Shown: positions 16,362 to 25,590, counted from the first letter of the stretch. The stretch is DNA of 64,000 nt from an uncultured Oscillospiraceae bacterium (GCA_947625045.1 CANQMW010000004.1:92558-156557); one strand, 5' to 3'. Numbers and translations: made by a program. Notes: a model not told the origin generated them from the letters alone.

Positions 16362-18091
16362 ACAGATTCCTCCTTCCTGTCTGCCCACACGATGCCGGCG
16401 AGAACAAAAAAGACACACGGGACAGCCACGCTGTTGCCGTATGCCTTGTATTCCGCCGCATCCGTATTAGGATGTTGCAGCCATTTCACTATCTGTTTCC
16501 GGGACTTGGGCTTGCGGTTCCCTTGGATCGCTGCCCACGCAGTAAATACCCGTTCCCAGCGGTCGATCTCCGCTTCTGTTGGTTCCGGGCTATCCAGCCC
16601 TGTACACCAAAAATCCGGGTACCCCTGCAGGCGACAGCATTCCAGGGGAGTCAGCCGACGAACCAGATACTCTGGCTCGGTGCCCACCACAGGCGGGTCC
16701 TTCCAGTCACGCGCCAACAGGGGCGGGGTCGCTTCCTTTTCACAGGAGAAGAAGCCAACATTCATCACCGTGGCTCTATGCTCTGGCATGCCTTTTTCGC
16801 CCAGAACAAGCATACCGCCCTGCAGGCAGGTCGGGTTCCCGCCGCTGGTGTCCAGCGTCCTGCTGGTTTGCGCCTCATAGATGCCGCTATGGGGGTTGCT
16901 CGATAGCATCCCACCGCTTTGGTCGGGGGAGATGCCATACACTTTCGGCTTGAACAGCGTCTGGTCGTTGTTGCAGCCGAGGGTGGCGGACTTATTCTCT
17001 TGTATCAAGGCGCCCTTGCCACCACCTTCACAGCCGGACCTGATTTTGAGGGTGAGCGGTACGTTGTTGCCTCCTGTCCCGGCCCTGGCGGTCAGTGTCT
17101 GGCATATACCGTCCTCCTTCAGCTTGATGCGGCTGTCGGTAGGGTTGTACTCGATGGCCACGCCAGGTGTGACGCCGGCGCGTAGAGTGGGGCTTTCCTC
17201 GGCTTTGTAGCCGACGCCCCGGCTGTCTGCGCTGTGTTCAGTACAGAAGCCGGATGCTCCGATCACGCACGGAGGATGACCGTGTGTTTCTGCGCGGAGG
17301 GTCCCTGTTACTCCGGCAGTCACATCCATGCGGCCACCGCCCTGGTCGTTTAGGCATACGCCTGCCGTTCCAGAGCCGTTCTCAGCACCTCCGGGAGCTG
17401 CTTTCCCCGTTTCGCTGCCCGGTGGAGCAAACCCTGACAGGCCCTCCGACTCAAAGAGTACCTGTCCGGCACGTTCTCCAGCAAGATGGAGGACAGCAAA
17501 TATACGTTTTCGTCTTTGTGCGACTCCCCAACCCTTCGAGGCATCGAGGATTCGCCACGCGACAGAATAACTGTTTCCCATGATCTCACCGGCAGGCAGC
17601 CACTTTCCGCTTTCAGGCATAGGAACATCTGCGCCGGGGTCTGCGATGGCGACAAGGCTTTGGAGGACTTGCCGGAAATCCTCCCCATGGTTCGAGGACA
17701 GTGCGCCCGGCACGTTTTCCCACACTGCCCATTTTGGATATTGTCCATTGGTCGCGTACCTCATTTCCTTGATGATGCGAACAGCCTCGAAGAACAGGGA
17801 GGACTGCTCACCGTCCAGGCCGGCGCGTTTGCCCGCGATGGAGAGATTCTGACAGGGGGAGCCGAAGGTGATGATATCCACAGGGGGAACATCCGCGCCG
17901 TTGATGCCATGTACATCTCCCAGCTGTGTGGCGTTTGGAAAGCGTTTCTCCGTCACCCGCACGGGGAACGGCTCGATCTCCGACAGCCATCTGGTTTCAA
18001 TTCCGGCATAATACCCCGCCAGCGGGAAACCGCCGATGCCGTCAAACAGACTGCCCAGCGTCAGCTTTTCGTTTTCGCTTGCTTCGCCCAT
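16358..18091 (-). CDS. DNA (cytosine-5) methyltransferase
   Basis: 577 residues, well above the usual 320-450. Motif I 'LFDGIGGFPLAG' (about 15), motif IV 'FGSPCQNLS' with catalytic Cys80, motif VI 'ENVPG', motif VIII 'QRRKRIF', motif IX 'RRLTPLECCRLQGYP' and motif X 'GNSVAVPC' are all present, so it should be active. Between VIII and IX is an expanded target-recognition region (about 225-450) with five repeats around a 'xTLxxxxGxxxP' pattern. It is unusually placed between portal and protease genes, overlapping portal by 50 bases. Likely role: shielding phage DNA from restriction. Confidence 0.93.
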   Translation of the reverse strand: MGEASENEKLTLGSLFDGIGGFPLAGYYAGIETRWLSEIEPFPVRVTEKRFPNATQLGDVHGINGADVPPVDIITFGSPCQNLSIAGKRAGLDGEQSSLFFEAVRIIKEMRYATNGQYPKWAVWENVPGALSSNHGEDFRQVLQSLVAIADPGADVPMPESGKWLPAGEIMGNSYSVAWRILDASKGWGVAQRRKRIFAVLHLAGERAGQVLFESEGLSGFAPPGSETGKAAPGGAENGSGTAGVCLNDQGGGRMDVTAGVTGTLRAETHGHPPCVIGASGFCTEHSADSRGVGYKAEESPTLRAGVTPGVAIEYNPTDSRIKLKEDGICQTLTARAGTGGNNVPLTLKIRSGCEGGGKGALIQENKSATLGCNNDQTLFKPKVYGISPDQSGGMLSSNPHSGIYEAQTSRTLDTSGGNPTCLQGGMLVLGEKGMPEHRATVMNVGFFSCEKEATPPLLARDWKDPPVVGTEPEYLVRRLTPLECCRLQGYPDFWCTGLDSPEPTEAEIDRWERVFTAWAAIQGNRKPKSRKQIVKWLQHPNTDAAEYKAYGNSVAVPCVFFVLAGIVWADRKEESV

Positions 18092-19379
18092 TGGCTTCGC
18101 TCCCTTCCTGCGTTTTTTCCTGCGATCCCTCTGTCTCGGATTCCTGCGGCTCTTCAGTCTCTACCGCCAGCCCCCTGAGCACACCCAGCCCTGCCAGACT
18201 GATGGGAATCATGTTACCGTTGACCAGATAGGCGTTCCCGCCCTCTTCGTCGGTGATGGGGTTGAGGTTCTCCAGTTCCCGGATGTCGTTGGCGCTCATC
18301 CAGCCGTTTTGACGGGCGATAGCATAGCCCTCCATGCGGCTCTTGTAGTCGCCTCGCATCAGGCCGTCCAGGTTGAACTGCACATAAAAGCGCCCCTTTT
18401 CCTTTTCAGGAATAAGGGCGCGATTGATGGCCTGTTCAATCCTCACCAGCCAGGGGCGGATGGTGTGGACGGCAAAGGATATATTCTGGCTTTCGATGTT
18501 GGAGAACGTCGCCCGGTCCAGATCGCCGATCATGTGCGGCGGGACCCGGAATATCCGGCAGATCTCGTTCACCTGGAACTTCCGGGTCTCAAGGAACTGC
18601 GCCTCGTTGTTCGGGATGCTCAAAGGCTCGAAGTGCATACCCTCCTCCAGCACAGCCACGCGACCGGTATTGCCGGACCCGCCATAAGCTGTATTCCAGC
18701 TGGCCCGGAGTGCCGCTGGGTCCTTTACGGTGTTGGGGTGTGTCAGGATGCCGGAGGGGCGAGCGCCATTCTGAAAGAACCGGCTGCCGTACTCCTCGGC
18801 GGCAATCCCAAGGCCGATGGCGCTCTTTTCCAGCGCGATGGGACTGTACCCCATGACGCCATCGAAGCCCAGGCCGGGGATGTGCAGAACCTCCATAGGG
18901 TCGAGTCGATACATCTGCCCCTCCGAAGTGGTGTAGGTGTATGTCAGGTTCCCCTGGCTGTCCCGGTCAACCTCCATGTGATCCGGGAGAAGAGGGTAGA
19001 GGCTCTCCACCTTGGAGCGGCCCGTGCGGATGATCTGGCTGTAGGAGTTGCCATAGAGCAGAAGGTGCGCCAGCATGGTTTCCCGCCAGATAAAACTGGT
19101 CATCTCCGCATTGGGTTCGTCATGGAGAAGGCGGTACAGCGGGTGCTCCGTTGCTTTCCGGCTCCCCTCGTCCGTGCCCTCATAGACGCCTAATGGCAGA
19201 CTGGCTATCGTCTCGGCGATCACCCGCACACAGGCGTACACTGCGGACACCTGGATAGCCGTGGTGGGGTTGACCGACTTGCCGGAGAAGCTGCTGCCAA
19301 AGGAAAACGTGGGTGCAGCAGACACCGCATCCTTGGGCTTGTCGCGGGAATGGAAGATAAAAGAAAAGGGATTCTTCAT
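18042..19379 (-). CDS. Portal protein, HK97 family
   Basis: 445 residues. It forms the dodecameric DNA entry ring. 'VSAVYACVRVIAETIASLPL', 'LLLYGNSYSQIIR', 'EVLHIPGLGFDGVMGYSPI' and 'RIFRVPPHMIGDLDRATFSN' are strong portal signatures. A TTG at 19397 precedes it in frame, but AAAGGAAAG upstream of the ATG at 19379 favours the latter. The C-terminal 45 residues are charged and probably disordered. Confidence 0.94.
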   Translation of the reverse strand: MKNPFSFIFHSRDKPKDAVSAAPTFSFGSSFSGKSVNPTTAIQVSAVYACVRVIAETIASLPLGVYEGTDEGSRKATEHPLYRLLHDEPNAEMTSFIWRETMLAHLLLYGNSYSQIIRTGRSKVESLYPLLPDHMEVDRDSQGNLTYTYTTSEGQMYRLDPMEVLHIPGLGFDGVMGYSPIALEKSAIGLGIAAEEYGSRFFQNGARPSGILTHPNTVKDPAALRASWNTAYGGSGNTGRVAVLEEGMHFEPLSIPNNEAQFLETRKFQVNEICRIFRVPPHMIGDLDRATFSNIESQNISFAVHTIRPWLVRIEQAINRALIPEKEKGRFYVQFNLDGLMRGDYKSRMEGYAIARQNGWMSANDIRELENLNPITDEEGGNAYLVNGNMIPISLAGLGVLRGLAVETEEPQESETEGSQEKTQEGSEANGRSKRKRKADAGQSV

Positions 19380-19407
19380 TTGACGCTTTCCTTTCAATAT
19401 GGGCCTG

Positions 19408-19416
19408 TGTTATAAT
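19408..19416 (+). promoter_or_regulatory. Extended -10 promoter (TGTTATAAT)
   Basis: TGTTATAAT gives an extended -10 (TGnTATAAT) with a weak -35. The transcript would begin near 19423 and run into the plus-strand gene at 19485, giving that gene its own promoter inside the late operon. Confidence 0.55.
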
Positions 19417-19484
19417 TTAAGAGGTATTATCACACAGGCGATTCACCCGGTTAGTTCAAAGACTAATTTTTTGAGGTGCTCACT

Positions 19485-19985
19485 ATGGGAAAACAACTCA
19501 CAGAAAGCCAAGTACTACAGCAACTGGACATTCCTGATTTTCGTCATATCACAAAAGATAAAGTTATGGAGTTTGCCTCCCTGCTTAACAGCATGGAGCC
19601 AGAGGTCGCCAAGAAAGCAATCGAACAATTTCCTGAGTTTTCCCGGATGGCTCTTGAGGCGCTTCAAGAGTACAAAGGAGTCATGGAGAAAACCATGGAC
19701 TCCAATGATGCCAGTGTAAAACGGTGTTACAATATATACGATGAAGTGGTATCGGCACTTAAGGCATGCGCGAATCGCGATGACATTTCATTCGAGGAGA
19801 GAAAATACTACATAGATCGAATGATGGAAATCGCTCGCCTTGCTCACGAACAGGACGGAAAGAATAAGCAATTCAACTGGCGCTTTATAGGTGGTGGGGC
19901 TGCCGCAGTTGCCCTAGCTCTGAGTCTTGGGGCGGGCTTGCTTGGGGTAAACTCTCATTTTCATTTCCCTGGCGGAAAAAAGTAA
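19485..19985 (+). CDS. Hypothetical membrane-anchored protein, probable moron
   Basis: 166 residues. The body is helical and charged; one hydrophobic segment near the C-terminus ('GGGAAAVALALSLGAGLLGV', about 138-157) suggests a tail anchor with the bulk in the cytoplasm. The ATG at 19485 follows GAGGTG; an in-frame GTG nine bases earlier is part of that site. It is the only plus-strand gene between portal and HNH. It may be a lysogenic-conversion or superinfection-exclusion factor, but nothing in the sequence proves that. Confidence 0.7.
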   Translation: MGKQLTESQVLQQLDIPDFRHITKDKVMEFASLLNSMEPEVAKKAIEQFPEFSRMALEALQEYKGVMEKTMDSNDASVKRCYNIYDEVVSALKACANRDDISFEERKYYIDRMMEIARLAHEQDGKNKQFNWRFIGGGAAAVALALSLGAGLLGVNSHFHFPGGKK

Positions 19986-19987
19986 TT

Positions 19988-20329
19988 TCACATACCGCTT
20001 CCGGTTTTCTTGTCATGGCAGCTCTTGCACAAGGGCTGCCAGTTGCTTTCATCCCAGAACAGGGTCTGGTCTCCCCGGTGTGGGATGATATGATCCACCA
20101 CCGTAGCGGGCGTGAGCCGACCTTCCCGCTGGCACTTCACGCACAGCGGATGCCTGCGCAGAAAAGCGGCCCTTTCCCGGCGCCACTTGGCATTGTAGCC
20201 TCTGGCATCCGCGCCGCCGCGCAGCCGATCCCCGCTCCACTGGATGTGTTCCGGGCAGTAGACCTGACCGCGTTCACACAGCCCTGGACAGCCGGGATAC
20301 CGACAAGGGCGCTTGGGCTTCATAGGCAT
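19988..20329 (-). CDS. HNH endonuclease
   Basis: 113 residues. Two CxxC pairs bracket the fold ('CVKCQREGR' and 'CKSCHDKK'), and the HNH core reads 'VDHIIPHRGDQTLFWDESNW' followed by the second zinc pair. Such HNH proteins sit next to the terminase of cos-type HK97 phages and assist genome cleavage during packaging. AGGTGAACGGCT precedes the ATG. Confidence 0.88.
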   Translation of the reverse strand: MPMKPKRPCRYPGCPGLCERGQVYCPEHIQWSGDRLRGGADARGYNAKWRRERAAFLRRHPLCVKCQREGRLTPATVVDHIIPHRGDQTLFWDESNWQPLCKSCHDKKTGSGM

Positions 20330-20340
20330 AGCCGTTCACC

Positions 20341-21897
20341 TCACAAAACAATAAAGCCTCGGTGGTTATACACCGAGTCCCCGCTATTCAGATTCTTCAT
20401 GGCCCTGTCCAGCGCCATGACAAGAGCCACCGCACCGTCCACCTTCTCGGTGGATTTTGCTTTATCCAGCTTGATGTTCCCCGCAGGATCTGTCCGGGCA
20501 TAGGCATTGTCCATGTTCCAGCGTAGAACCGGGTGCCCGCCATGAGCCAGCCGATGCTCCAGCACGATGCGCATCAGTTCTTTGGTCGGGGGACTCATAT
20601 CACGAAACCCCTGGCCGAAAGGCACCATCGTGAAGCCATCCTCCTCCAGCTGCTGTACCATCATGGTGGCGTTCCAGCGGTCGTGGGCAATTTCGCGGAT
20701 GTTGTACTTCTCGCCGAGCTGACAGATAAACTGCTCAATGAAGCCATAATGGACCACGTTGCCCTCGGTGGTCTGGATGAAGCCCTGCTTATGCCACACG
20801 TCATAAGGAACATGGTCCCGGCGCACCCGCAGGGAGAGCGTTTCCTCCGGCAGCCAGAAGTAGGGCAGGACTTGATACGGATCGCCGTCCATCAAGGGCG
20901 GGAATACCAGTACTAGGGCAGTCAGATCGCTGGTGCTGGACAGATCCAGCCCCGCATAGCAGACCCGACCCTCCAGCTGATATGGGTCAACCGCGCCGCC
21001 GCACTCATCCCATTTATCCATGGGCATCCAGCGGACAGTTTGTTTGACCCATTGATTAAGCCGGAGTTGGCGGAACTGGTTCTCATCTGCCGGTGTCTCT
21101 AGGGCCTTTCGGAAAGCATCCCGCACCTTGTCGATGGTGATGGTGTGCCCCAGCGAGGGGTTGGCCTTGTACCAGTTGGCCTCGCTCGTCCAGTCAGCGT
21201 CGTCCGGCAAGCCGAATATCACTGGATAGAACCGGGGGTCGATCTTCCGGCCTTCCAAGATGTCAAGAGCCTTTTGATGGACTTCCCAGCAGATGCTGTT
21301 GCGGTCCGTCCCGGCAGTAGTCAGGAAAAACCACAGCGGCTGTTTCCGTGCGTCACCGCTGCCCTGGGTCATAACATCATACAGAGCACGAGTAGGCTGG
21401 GTGTGCAGCTCATCGAAGATGCAGGCTGACACATTCAAGCCATGTTTGGTGGCCACCTCTGAGGACAACACCTGATAGATACTCCCTGTTGGCTGATACA
21501 CCATGCGCTTGGTGGAAGGGATGATCTTGATGCGCTTCATCAGCGGAGGAGACTGTTTGACCATATCCACCGCCACATCGAAAACGATACCAGCCTGCTG
21601 GCGGTCGCTGGCGCATGAGTAAACCTCAGCCTTCCACTCATCATCGTTGACCAGCATATTTAGAGCAATGGCCGCGCCTAGCTCACTTTTCCCTTGCTTC
21701 TTGGGGATTTCAATGTATGCGGTAGTGTATTGCCGCATGGTAGGGTCCTCGTCGCGGACCGTGCCAAACACGTCGCGGATGATCTTTTCCTGCCAGGGAA
21801 GAAGGTCGAAAGGCACCCCATGAAACTCACCCTTGGTATGCTTGAGCGCCTGGATGAACTTGATCACCCGCTGGGCTTTTCTCTCATCGTAAGCCAC
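20341..21897 (-). CDS. terL: Terminase large subunit
   Basis: 518 residues. The ATPase/nuclease motor packages DNA. The ATPase motif 'IEIPKKQGKSELGAAIAL' (about 65-80) is the phage Walker A variant, and 'ACIFDELHTQ' is the Walker B/E region. The nuclease half carries 'CYAGLDLSSTSDLTALVL' and a late 'VDGAVALVMALDRA' acidic residue. It starts at a GTG one base after the TerS stop. Confidence 0.95.
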   Translation of the reverse strand: MAYDERKAQRVIKFIQALKHTKGEFHGVPFDLLPWQEKIIRDVFGTVRDEDPTMRQYTTAYIEIPKKQGKSELGAAIALNMLVNDDEWKAEVYSCASDRQQAGIVFDVAVDMVKQSPPLMKRIKIIPSTKRMVYQPTGSIYQVLSSEVATKHGLNVSACIFDELHTQPTRALYDVMTQGSGDARKQPLWFFLTTAGTDRNSICWEVHQKALDILEGRKIDPRFYPVIFGLPDDADWTSEANWYKANPSLGHTITIDKVRDAFRKALETPADENQFRQLRLNQWVKQTVRWMPMDKWDECGGAVDPYQLEGRVCYAGLDLSSTSDLTALVLVFPPLMDGDPYQVLPYFWLPEETLSLRVRRDHVPYDVWHKQGFIQTTEGNVVHYGFIEQFICQLGEKYNIREIAHDRWNATMMVQQLEEDGFTMVPFGQGFRDMSPPTKELMRIVLEHRLAHGGHPVLRWNMDNAYARTDPAGNIKLDKAKSTEKVDGAVALVMALDRAMKNLNSGDSVYNHRGFIVL

Positions 21898-21898
21898 C

Positions 21899-22378
21899 TC
21901 ACCACTCCCCCTTCAACACTTGTTCCATTGGGTCATCGGAGGCCCCATCATTCCCGCCACCGCCAGCGATGATCCGCGCTCTGGTGGCAGGGGTCAGTCC
22001 GAACTCCGCACACAGACTTTGCATGATTTTCAGATTCTGCTGGGCGATACTAACCTGGGGGACCTGTTGCACATAGCCGGAAGGGGTCTGAAAGATGGAC
22101 CCGTGCTGGGATATGAATTCCTCGGCCTCACGCCACCTGGCATAGGCTTGGCAGTATCCCGCAAAGGCCGTGAGATCGGCGGTCGTGAGCACGCCCATAG
22201 CTTCCAGGGACGGGGCCAGACGTTCCCATTCCCGCTTGGCTTCTTCCTCCAGCCAGTCCGGGCACTCAATGTTCCCCTTCGGCGGCACGGGCTCATATTC
22301 GTTCAGTGGGCGCTTGCCCGGATTGCCCTCCAGCACCTTTAGGGCGGTGGGCTTTGGCTTCCTCCCTCTGGTAGCCAT
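21899..22378 (-). CDS. terS: Terminase small subunit, P27 family
   Basis: 159 residues. 'GRKPKPTALKVLEGNPGKRP' at the N-terminus is the diagnostic P27 motif. It recognises the packaging site and recruits TerL. GGAGGTGTGGCCC before the ATG at 22378 decides the start; the track frame opens earlier at a GTG inside that site. Confidence 0.95.
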   Translation of the reverse strand: MATRGRKPKPTALKVLEGNPGKRPLNEYEPVPPKGNIECPDWLEEEAKREWERLAPSLEAMGVLTTADLTAFAGYCQAYARWREAEEFISQHGSIFQTPSGYVQQVPQVSIAQQNLKIMQSLCAEFGLTPATRARIIAGGGGNDGASDDPMEQVLKGEW

Positions 22379-22418
22379 GGGCCACACCTCCTATTCAGAG
22401 CATGAAGAAGCGCCGTAT

Positions 22419-23666
22419 TCACTGGGTGGATACGGCGTTTTCGTATGTCATTTCCTGCCCATCCCGGAGCACTCGGACACCCTCGGTGTTTCCGATAAGG
22501 TTTACATAACGCTCCACTATCACGGACGCATACCGGGGGTCCAGCTCCATCGTCCGGCAGATGCGGTCCGTTTCCTCACACGCGATGAGCGTGCTGCCAC
22601 TGCCGCCAAACAGGTCCATCACCACAGCGTTGGGCGCGGAGCTGTTTTTTATGGGATAGGCGAGGAGGGGGACTGGCTTCATGGTGGGATGTTCTTTGCT
22701 GCGTTTCGGCTTGTCGAATCGCCAGATGGTGGACTGCTTCCGGTCCGAATACCACTTATGCTTGCCGTTGGGCAGCCAGCCGAACAGGACCGGCTCATGC
22801 TGCCATTGATAGGGACTGCGGCCCAGCACTAGGGAATTCTTTACCCAAATGCATACGCCGGAGATATGGAACCCCGCCTCCTTAAAGGCGCGGCGGAAGT
22901 TCAAACCCTCCGTGTCCGCATGGAAGATGTACGCGCTGCCGCCCTCGGCCATGTGCGCAGACATATTTTTGAACGCCGCCAGCAGGAACTCGTAGAACTT
23001 CTCATCCCCCATACTGTCATTCTGGATGGATTTGCCGTCTGCCGATTCATAGCTGACATTGTACGGCGGGTCGGTCACTACCAAGTTTGCCTTCACGCCG
23101 TCCATGAGCAGATCAACGTCATCCGGGTTGGTACTGTCACCGCAGACCATCCGGTGCCGGCCCAGGGTCCACACATCCCCGGTCTTGACGAAAGGCTCAA
23201 TCTCCTCTGCCTCCAGCTCACAGTTATCGTCTTTCACATCCTTGTCATGAACCTGGGAAAAAAGATCGTCGATCTCGGCGGCATCAAAGCCGGTCGCACC
23301 CATGTCATAGCCAGACAGTTGCAAGTCCTGAAGCAGATCCGCCAGGGCTTTTGGCTCCCACTCACCCACAGCCTTGTTGAGCGCGATGTTGAGGGCCTTC
23401 TCATCCTGGGGGTCCTCGATGTGGACGACCACGCAGTCGATCTCCTTAACGCCCTCGGCAATGAGAACCTTGTACCGCTGGTGGCCGCCGACGATGTTGC
23501 CCGTCACCTCATTCCAAATCACGGGGTCCACATAGCCATATGTGTGCAGGCTTCTCTTGATTTTTTCATAGGCTGGATCGCCGGGCTTCAGATCTTTCCG
23601 GGGATTGTATTTCGCGGGTTTGAGCTGATCCACCGGGATTTTTTGCAGATTCATGGTTGTGTTCAC
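22419..23666 (-). CDS. ParB-like nuclease / DNA adenine methyltransferase fusion
   Basis: 415 residues. The N-terminal about 110 residues are a ParB/Srx-type domain ('QLKPAKYNPRK', 'IVGGHQRYKVLIAEG'). The C-terminal part is an amino-methyltransferase with motif IV 'TDPPYNVSYES' and motif I 'DLFGGSGSTLIACEE', in the permuted order of the beta class. It should methylate adenine or N4-cytosine. GTG start at 23666 with AGGAGG seven bases upstream. It is the first gene of the packaging operon. Confidence 0.92.
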   Translation of the reverse strand: MNTTMNLQKIPVDQLKPAKYNPRKDLKPGDPAYEKIKRSLHTYGYVDPVIWNEVTGNIVGGHQRYKVLIAEGVKEIDCVVVHIEDPQDEKALNIALNKAVGEWEPKALADLLQDLQLSGYDMGATGFDAAEIDDLFSQVHDKDVKDDNCELEAEEIEPFVKTGDVWTLGRHRMVCGDSTNPDDVDLLMDGVKANLVVTDPPYNVSYESADGKSIQNDSMGDEKFYEFLLAAFKNMSAHMAEGGSAYIFHADTEGLNFRRAFKEAGFHISGVCIWVKNSLVLGRSPYQWQHEPVLFGWLPNGKHKWYSDRKQSTIWRFDKPKRSKEHPTMKPVPLLAYPIKNSSAPNAVVMDLFGGSGSTLIACEETDRICRTMELDPRYASVIVERYVNLIGNTEGVRVLRDGQEMTYENAVSTQ

Positions 23667-23789
23667 GAAAGCTCCTCCTCACTCTGTCTGGATAGGTGAT
23701 GCTGCCAGATTAAAGAACCGTTCATAATAAGTTCCAAAAAAGTCCAAAAACTTCACAGCAAAGTGTGGTATTTTACATAACAAGAAACC

Positions 23790-23955
23790 TGTGTATCAGC
23801 GAGAACCGCTGGCTTGTGTTGGAGCCGATGCCGGGACGCGATCACGCCACCGGATAAAGCCTACGGCTCCACACGGCGCAAAAGCCGCACAGTGTGTCGA
23901 TATAAATTACTTGGGCGCAGCTTAAAACGGCAAGCTGCGCCCAAGACAATTTTTA
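23790..23955 (+). ncRNA. Candidate structured RNA with terminator, class unknown
   Basis: No protein gene lies between 23667 and 24577. Here the plus strand folds a chain of nested helices: CAGCG/CGCTG (797-811); GGAGCCG/CGGCTCC (821-827 with 864-870) enclosing CCGG/CCGG and a GCG-atca-CGC tip; ACAC/GTGT enclosing GGC/GCC (871-896). It ends in a 14-bp hairpin (about 23911-23946) followed by ACAATTTTT, a good intrinsic terminator. A weak promoter (TTCACA, 16 bases, TACATA) lies near 23750-23777. I cannot assign a known family. Confidence 0.5.
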
Positions 23956-24059
23956 AGATCATGCCATGAAAAGGAAGATAGGATCAACCGGCTCCCCACG
24001 GCAGTGAGGGGCCTTTTTGTTACCGCCAGCCGCTCCGAAAGGGGCGGCTTTTTTGTGTT

Positions 24060-24480
24060 TCTGGGCCGTTTGACCCCCCTCCCCCAATTTCGCGGAAATT
24101 TACGCGAGAGGGGGGCGCGGTCTCTTAGTAACGCACCACCGGGATTCAGGCCCCCCTTGGGCGCACAGCCACGGGCGGGCGTGTGCGGCGGGTGGACGGG
24201 CGCGACCAGGGCGGGCGCACGGGCGGTGGCGGGTGGGTGCGACCGGGGGCGGGCGCACGGGCGGGCGTGGGCGTTACGCGCGTACACGCGGACGTGGGCG
24301 CCAGCGGCGGGCGCGGCGGGCGGTTTTTGGGGGCAAAAAACGGCGGCAGCCGGGCGGGGTGTGTAGGGTTTTCCCGTTTTGGGCGGGTTGGAGTTTTCGG
24401 GCGGCGGGCGCGAAAAAGGCCGGTTTTGCCCGGTTTTTGTCGGTTGTACACAAGCCGGGGGCGCGAGGTTTGTGTAGTAA
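24060..24480 (+). repeat. Extremely GC-rich, G-skewed non-coding stretch with direct repeats
   Basis: The plus strand is dominated by GGGCGGGCG-type words. A 24-base block starting GCGACC and containing GGGCGGGCGCACGGGCGG occurs twice, about 37 bases apart (24202 and 24239). Many G-runs could form G-quadruplexes. ORFs here lack ribosome binding sites and have repeat-driven composition, so I read it as non-coding. It separates the packaging operon from the plus-strand accessory operon; a packaging site, recombination site or leader of that operon are all possible. Confidence 0.5.
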
Positions 24481-24577
24481 ATCGGGTTGCTTTTTGGCCC
24501 CGGCAGAGCGATGAATGTGTCACGCCGCGGGGGGCAACCCCACGGGGCGAAAACAAAAACGAAAGGAACGCGACCCC

Positions 24578-25444
24578 ATGAAAAACCAGACCTTTGGCAT
24601 CGAACTCGAAATGCGACACATCACCCGCGCCGACGCCGCGAAAGTCATCGCGGCACACTTTGGAACCCAAGTCCGGCACACGGGCGGAACCTACGACACA
24701 CGCGAAATTCCCGACGGCACGGGACGTGTCTGGAAAGTGGTCTCCGACTCCTCCATCGACGATGTGTGGGAACGAGAGACCGAAGTGGTCAGCCCCATCT
24801 GCCGGTGGGACGACATCGAGACTGTGCAAGAGTTGGTCCGCAAGCTCAAGGCTGCCGGGGCCGAGGCACACACTTCCTGCGGCATCCACGTCCACGTCGG
24901 CCTCGGCGAACACACCCCCAAGACCCTGCGCAACTTGGTCAACATAGTCAACGCCAAGGAAGACCTGCTCACCATGGCTCTGGAGATAAGCCACAGCCGT
25001 CGCACACGGTGGTGCCAGCCGGTGGACCCGAATTTCCTCCGCCGTCTGAACGCGAAAAAACCCAAGACCATGGAGGCTTTCGCACAGCTTTGGTACGGCG
25101 ACCAGGACTGGCGGTACCACGCACACCAGCACTACGACTCCAGCCGGTACCACTTGCTCAACCTGCACAGCGTGTTCCAGAAGGGCACCATCGAGTTCCG
25201 GGCCTTCAACAGCACACTTCACGCGGGTAAAGTCAAAGCCTACATCCAGCTGTGCCTGGCCATCTCCTACCAAGCCCTGACTGCGGGGTCCGCCAGCCCC
25301 AAGCGCCCCGACACAGACAACCCCAAATACACCTTCCGGTGCTGGCTCCTCCGGCTGGGCTTCATCGGTGACGAATTTGACACAGCCCGGAAGCTCCTCA
25401 TCAAAGCCCTCCCCGGCAATTCCGCCTGGCGGATGGCTTCCTGA
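24578..25444 (+). CDS. Amidoligase (COOH-NH2 ligase) family protein
   Basis: 288 residues. Amidoligases share the glutamine synthetase-like fold and use ATP to join a carboxylate to an amine. Motifs: 'FGIELEM' (ExE, residues 6-12), 'SCGIHVHVGLG' (HxH, about 108-116) and 'GTIEFRAFNST' (about 206-216), which together identify Amidoligase_2. AAAGGA precedes the ATG at 24578. It opens the operon that also holds a class II glutamine amidotransferase and a gamma-glutamylcyclotransferase, a combination comparative genomics links to glutamyl-amide conjugation. The substrate is unknown. Confidence 0.87.
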   Translation: MKNQTFGIELEMRHITRADAAKVIAAHFGTQVRHTGGTYDTREIPDGTGRVWKVVSDSSIDDVWERETEVVSPICRWDDIETVQELVRKLKAAGAEAHTSCGIHVHVGLGEHTPKTLRNLVNIVNAKEDLLTMALEISHSRRTRWCQPVDPNFLRRLNAKKPKTMEAFAQLWYGDQDWRYHAHQHYDSSRYHLLNLHSVFQKGTIEFRAFNSTLHAGKVKAYIQLCLAISYQALTAGSASPKRPDTDNPKYTFRCWLLRLGFIGDEFDTARKLLIKALPGNSAWRMAS

Positions 25445-25476
25445 CACAGCCGCCATGGACACAGCTTTCAAATCGC

Positions 25477-25536
25477 CCCGCCTGACGAGTGCTGGCTGGC
25501 TGCCAGCCGAAACCGGGCACAGCGCCCGGTCGCGGG
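25477..25536 (+). ncRNA. Hammerhead ribozyme, type I (copy 1)
   Basis: Stem I CCCGC/GCGGG, core CTGACGA (25482-25488), stem II closed by GCTGGC/GCCAGC, GAAA (25509-25512), stem III CCGGGC/GCCCGG, then T-C (530-531) before the 3' arm. This is the complete hammerhead core with a GUC cleavage triplet; cleavage is predicted after 25531. Loop II GGCT can pair with AGCC just 3' of stem I. It has one bulged U in stem II. It lies between the amidoligase gene and the next ORF. Confidence 0.85.
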
Positions 25537-25590
25537 AAGCCGCACACGCTTTCAAATCAACCAGGGCATCTGCCCGGAAAGGAACACACC

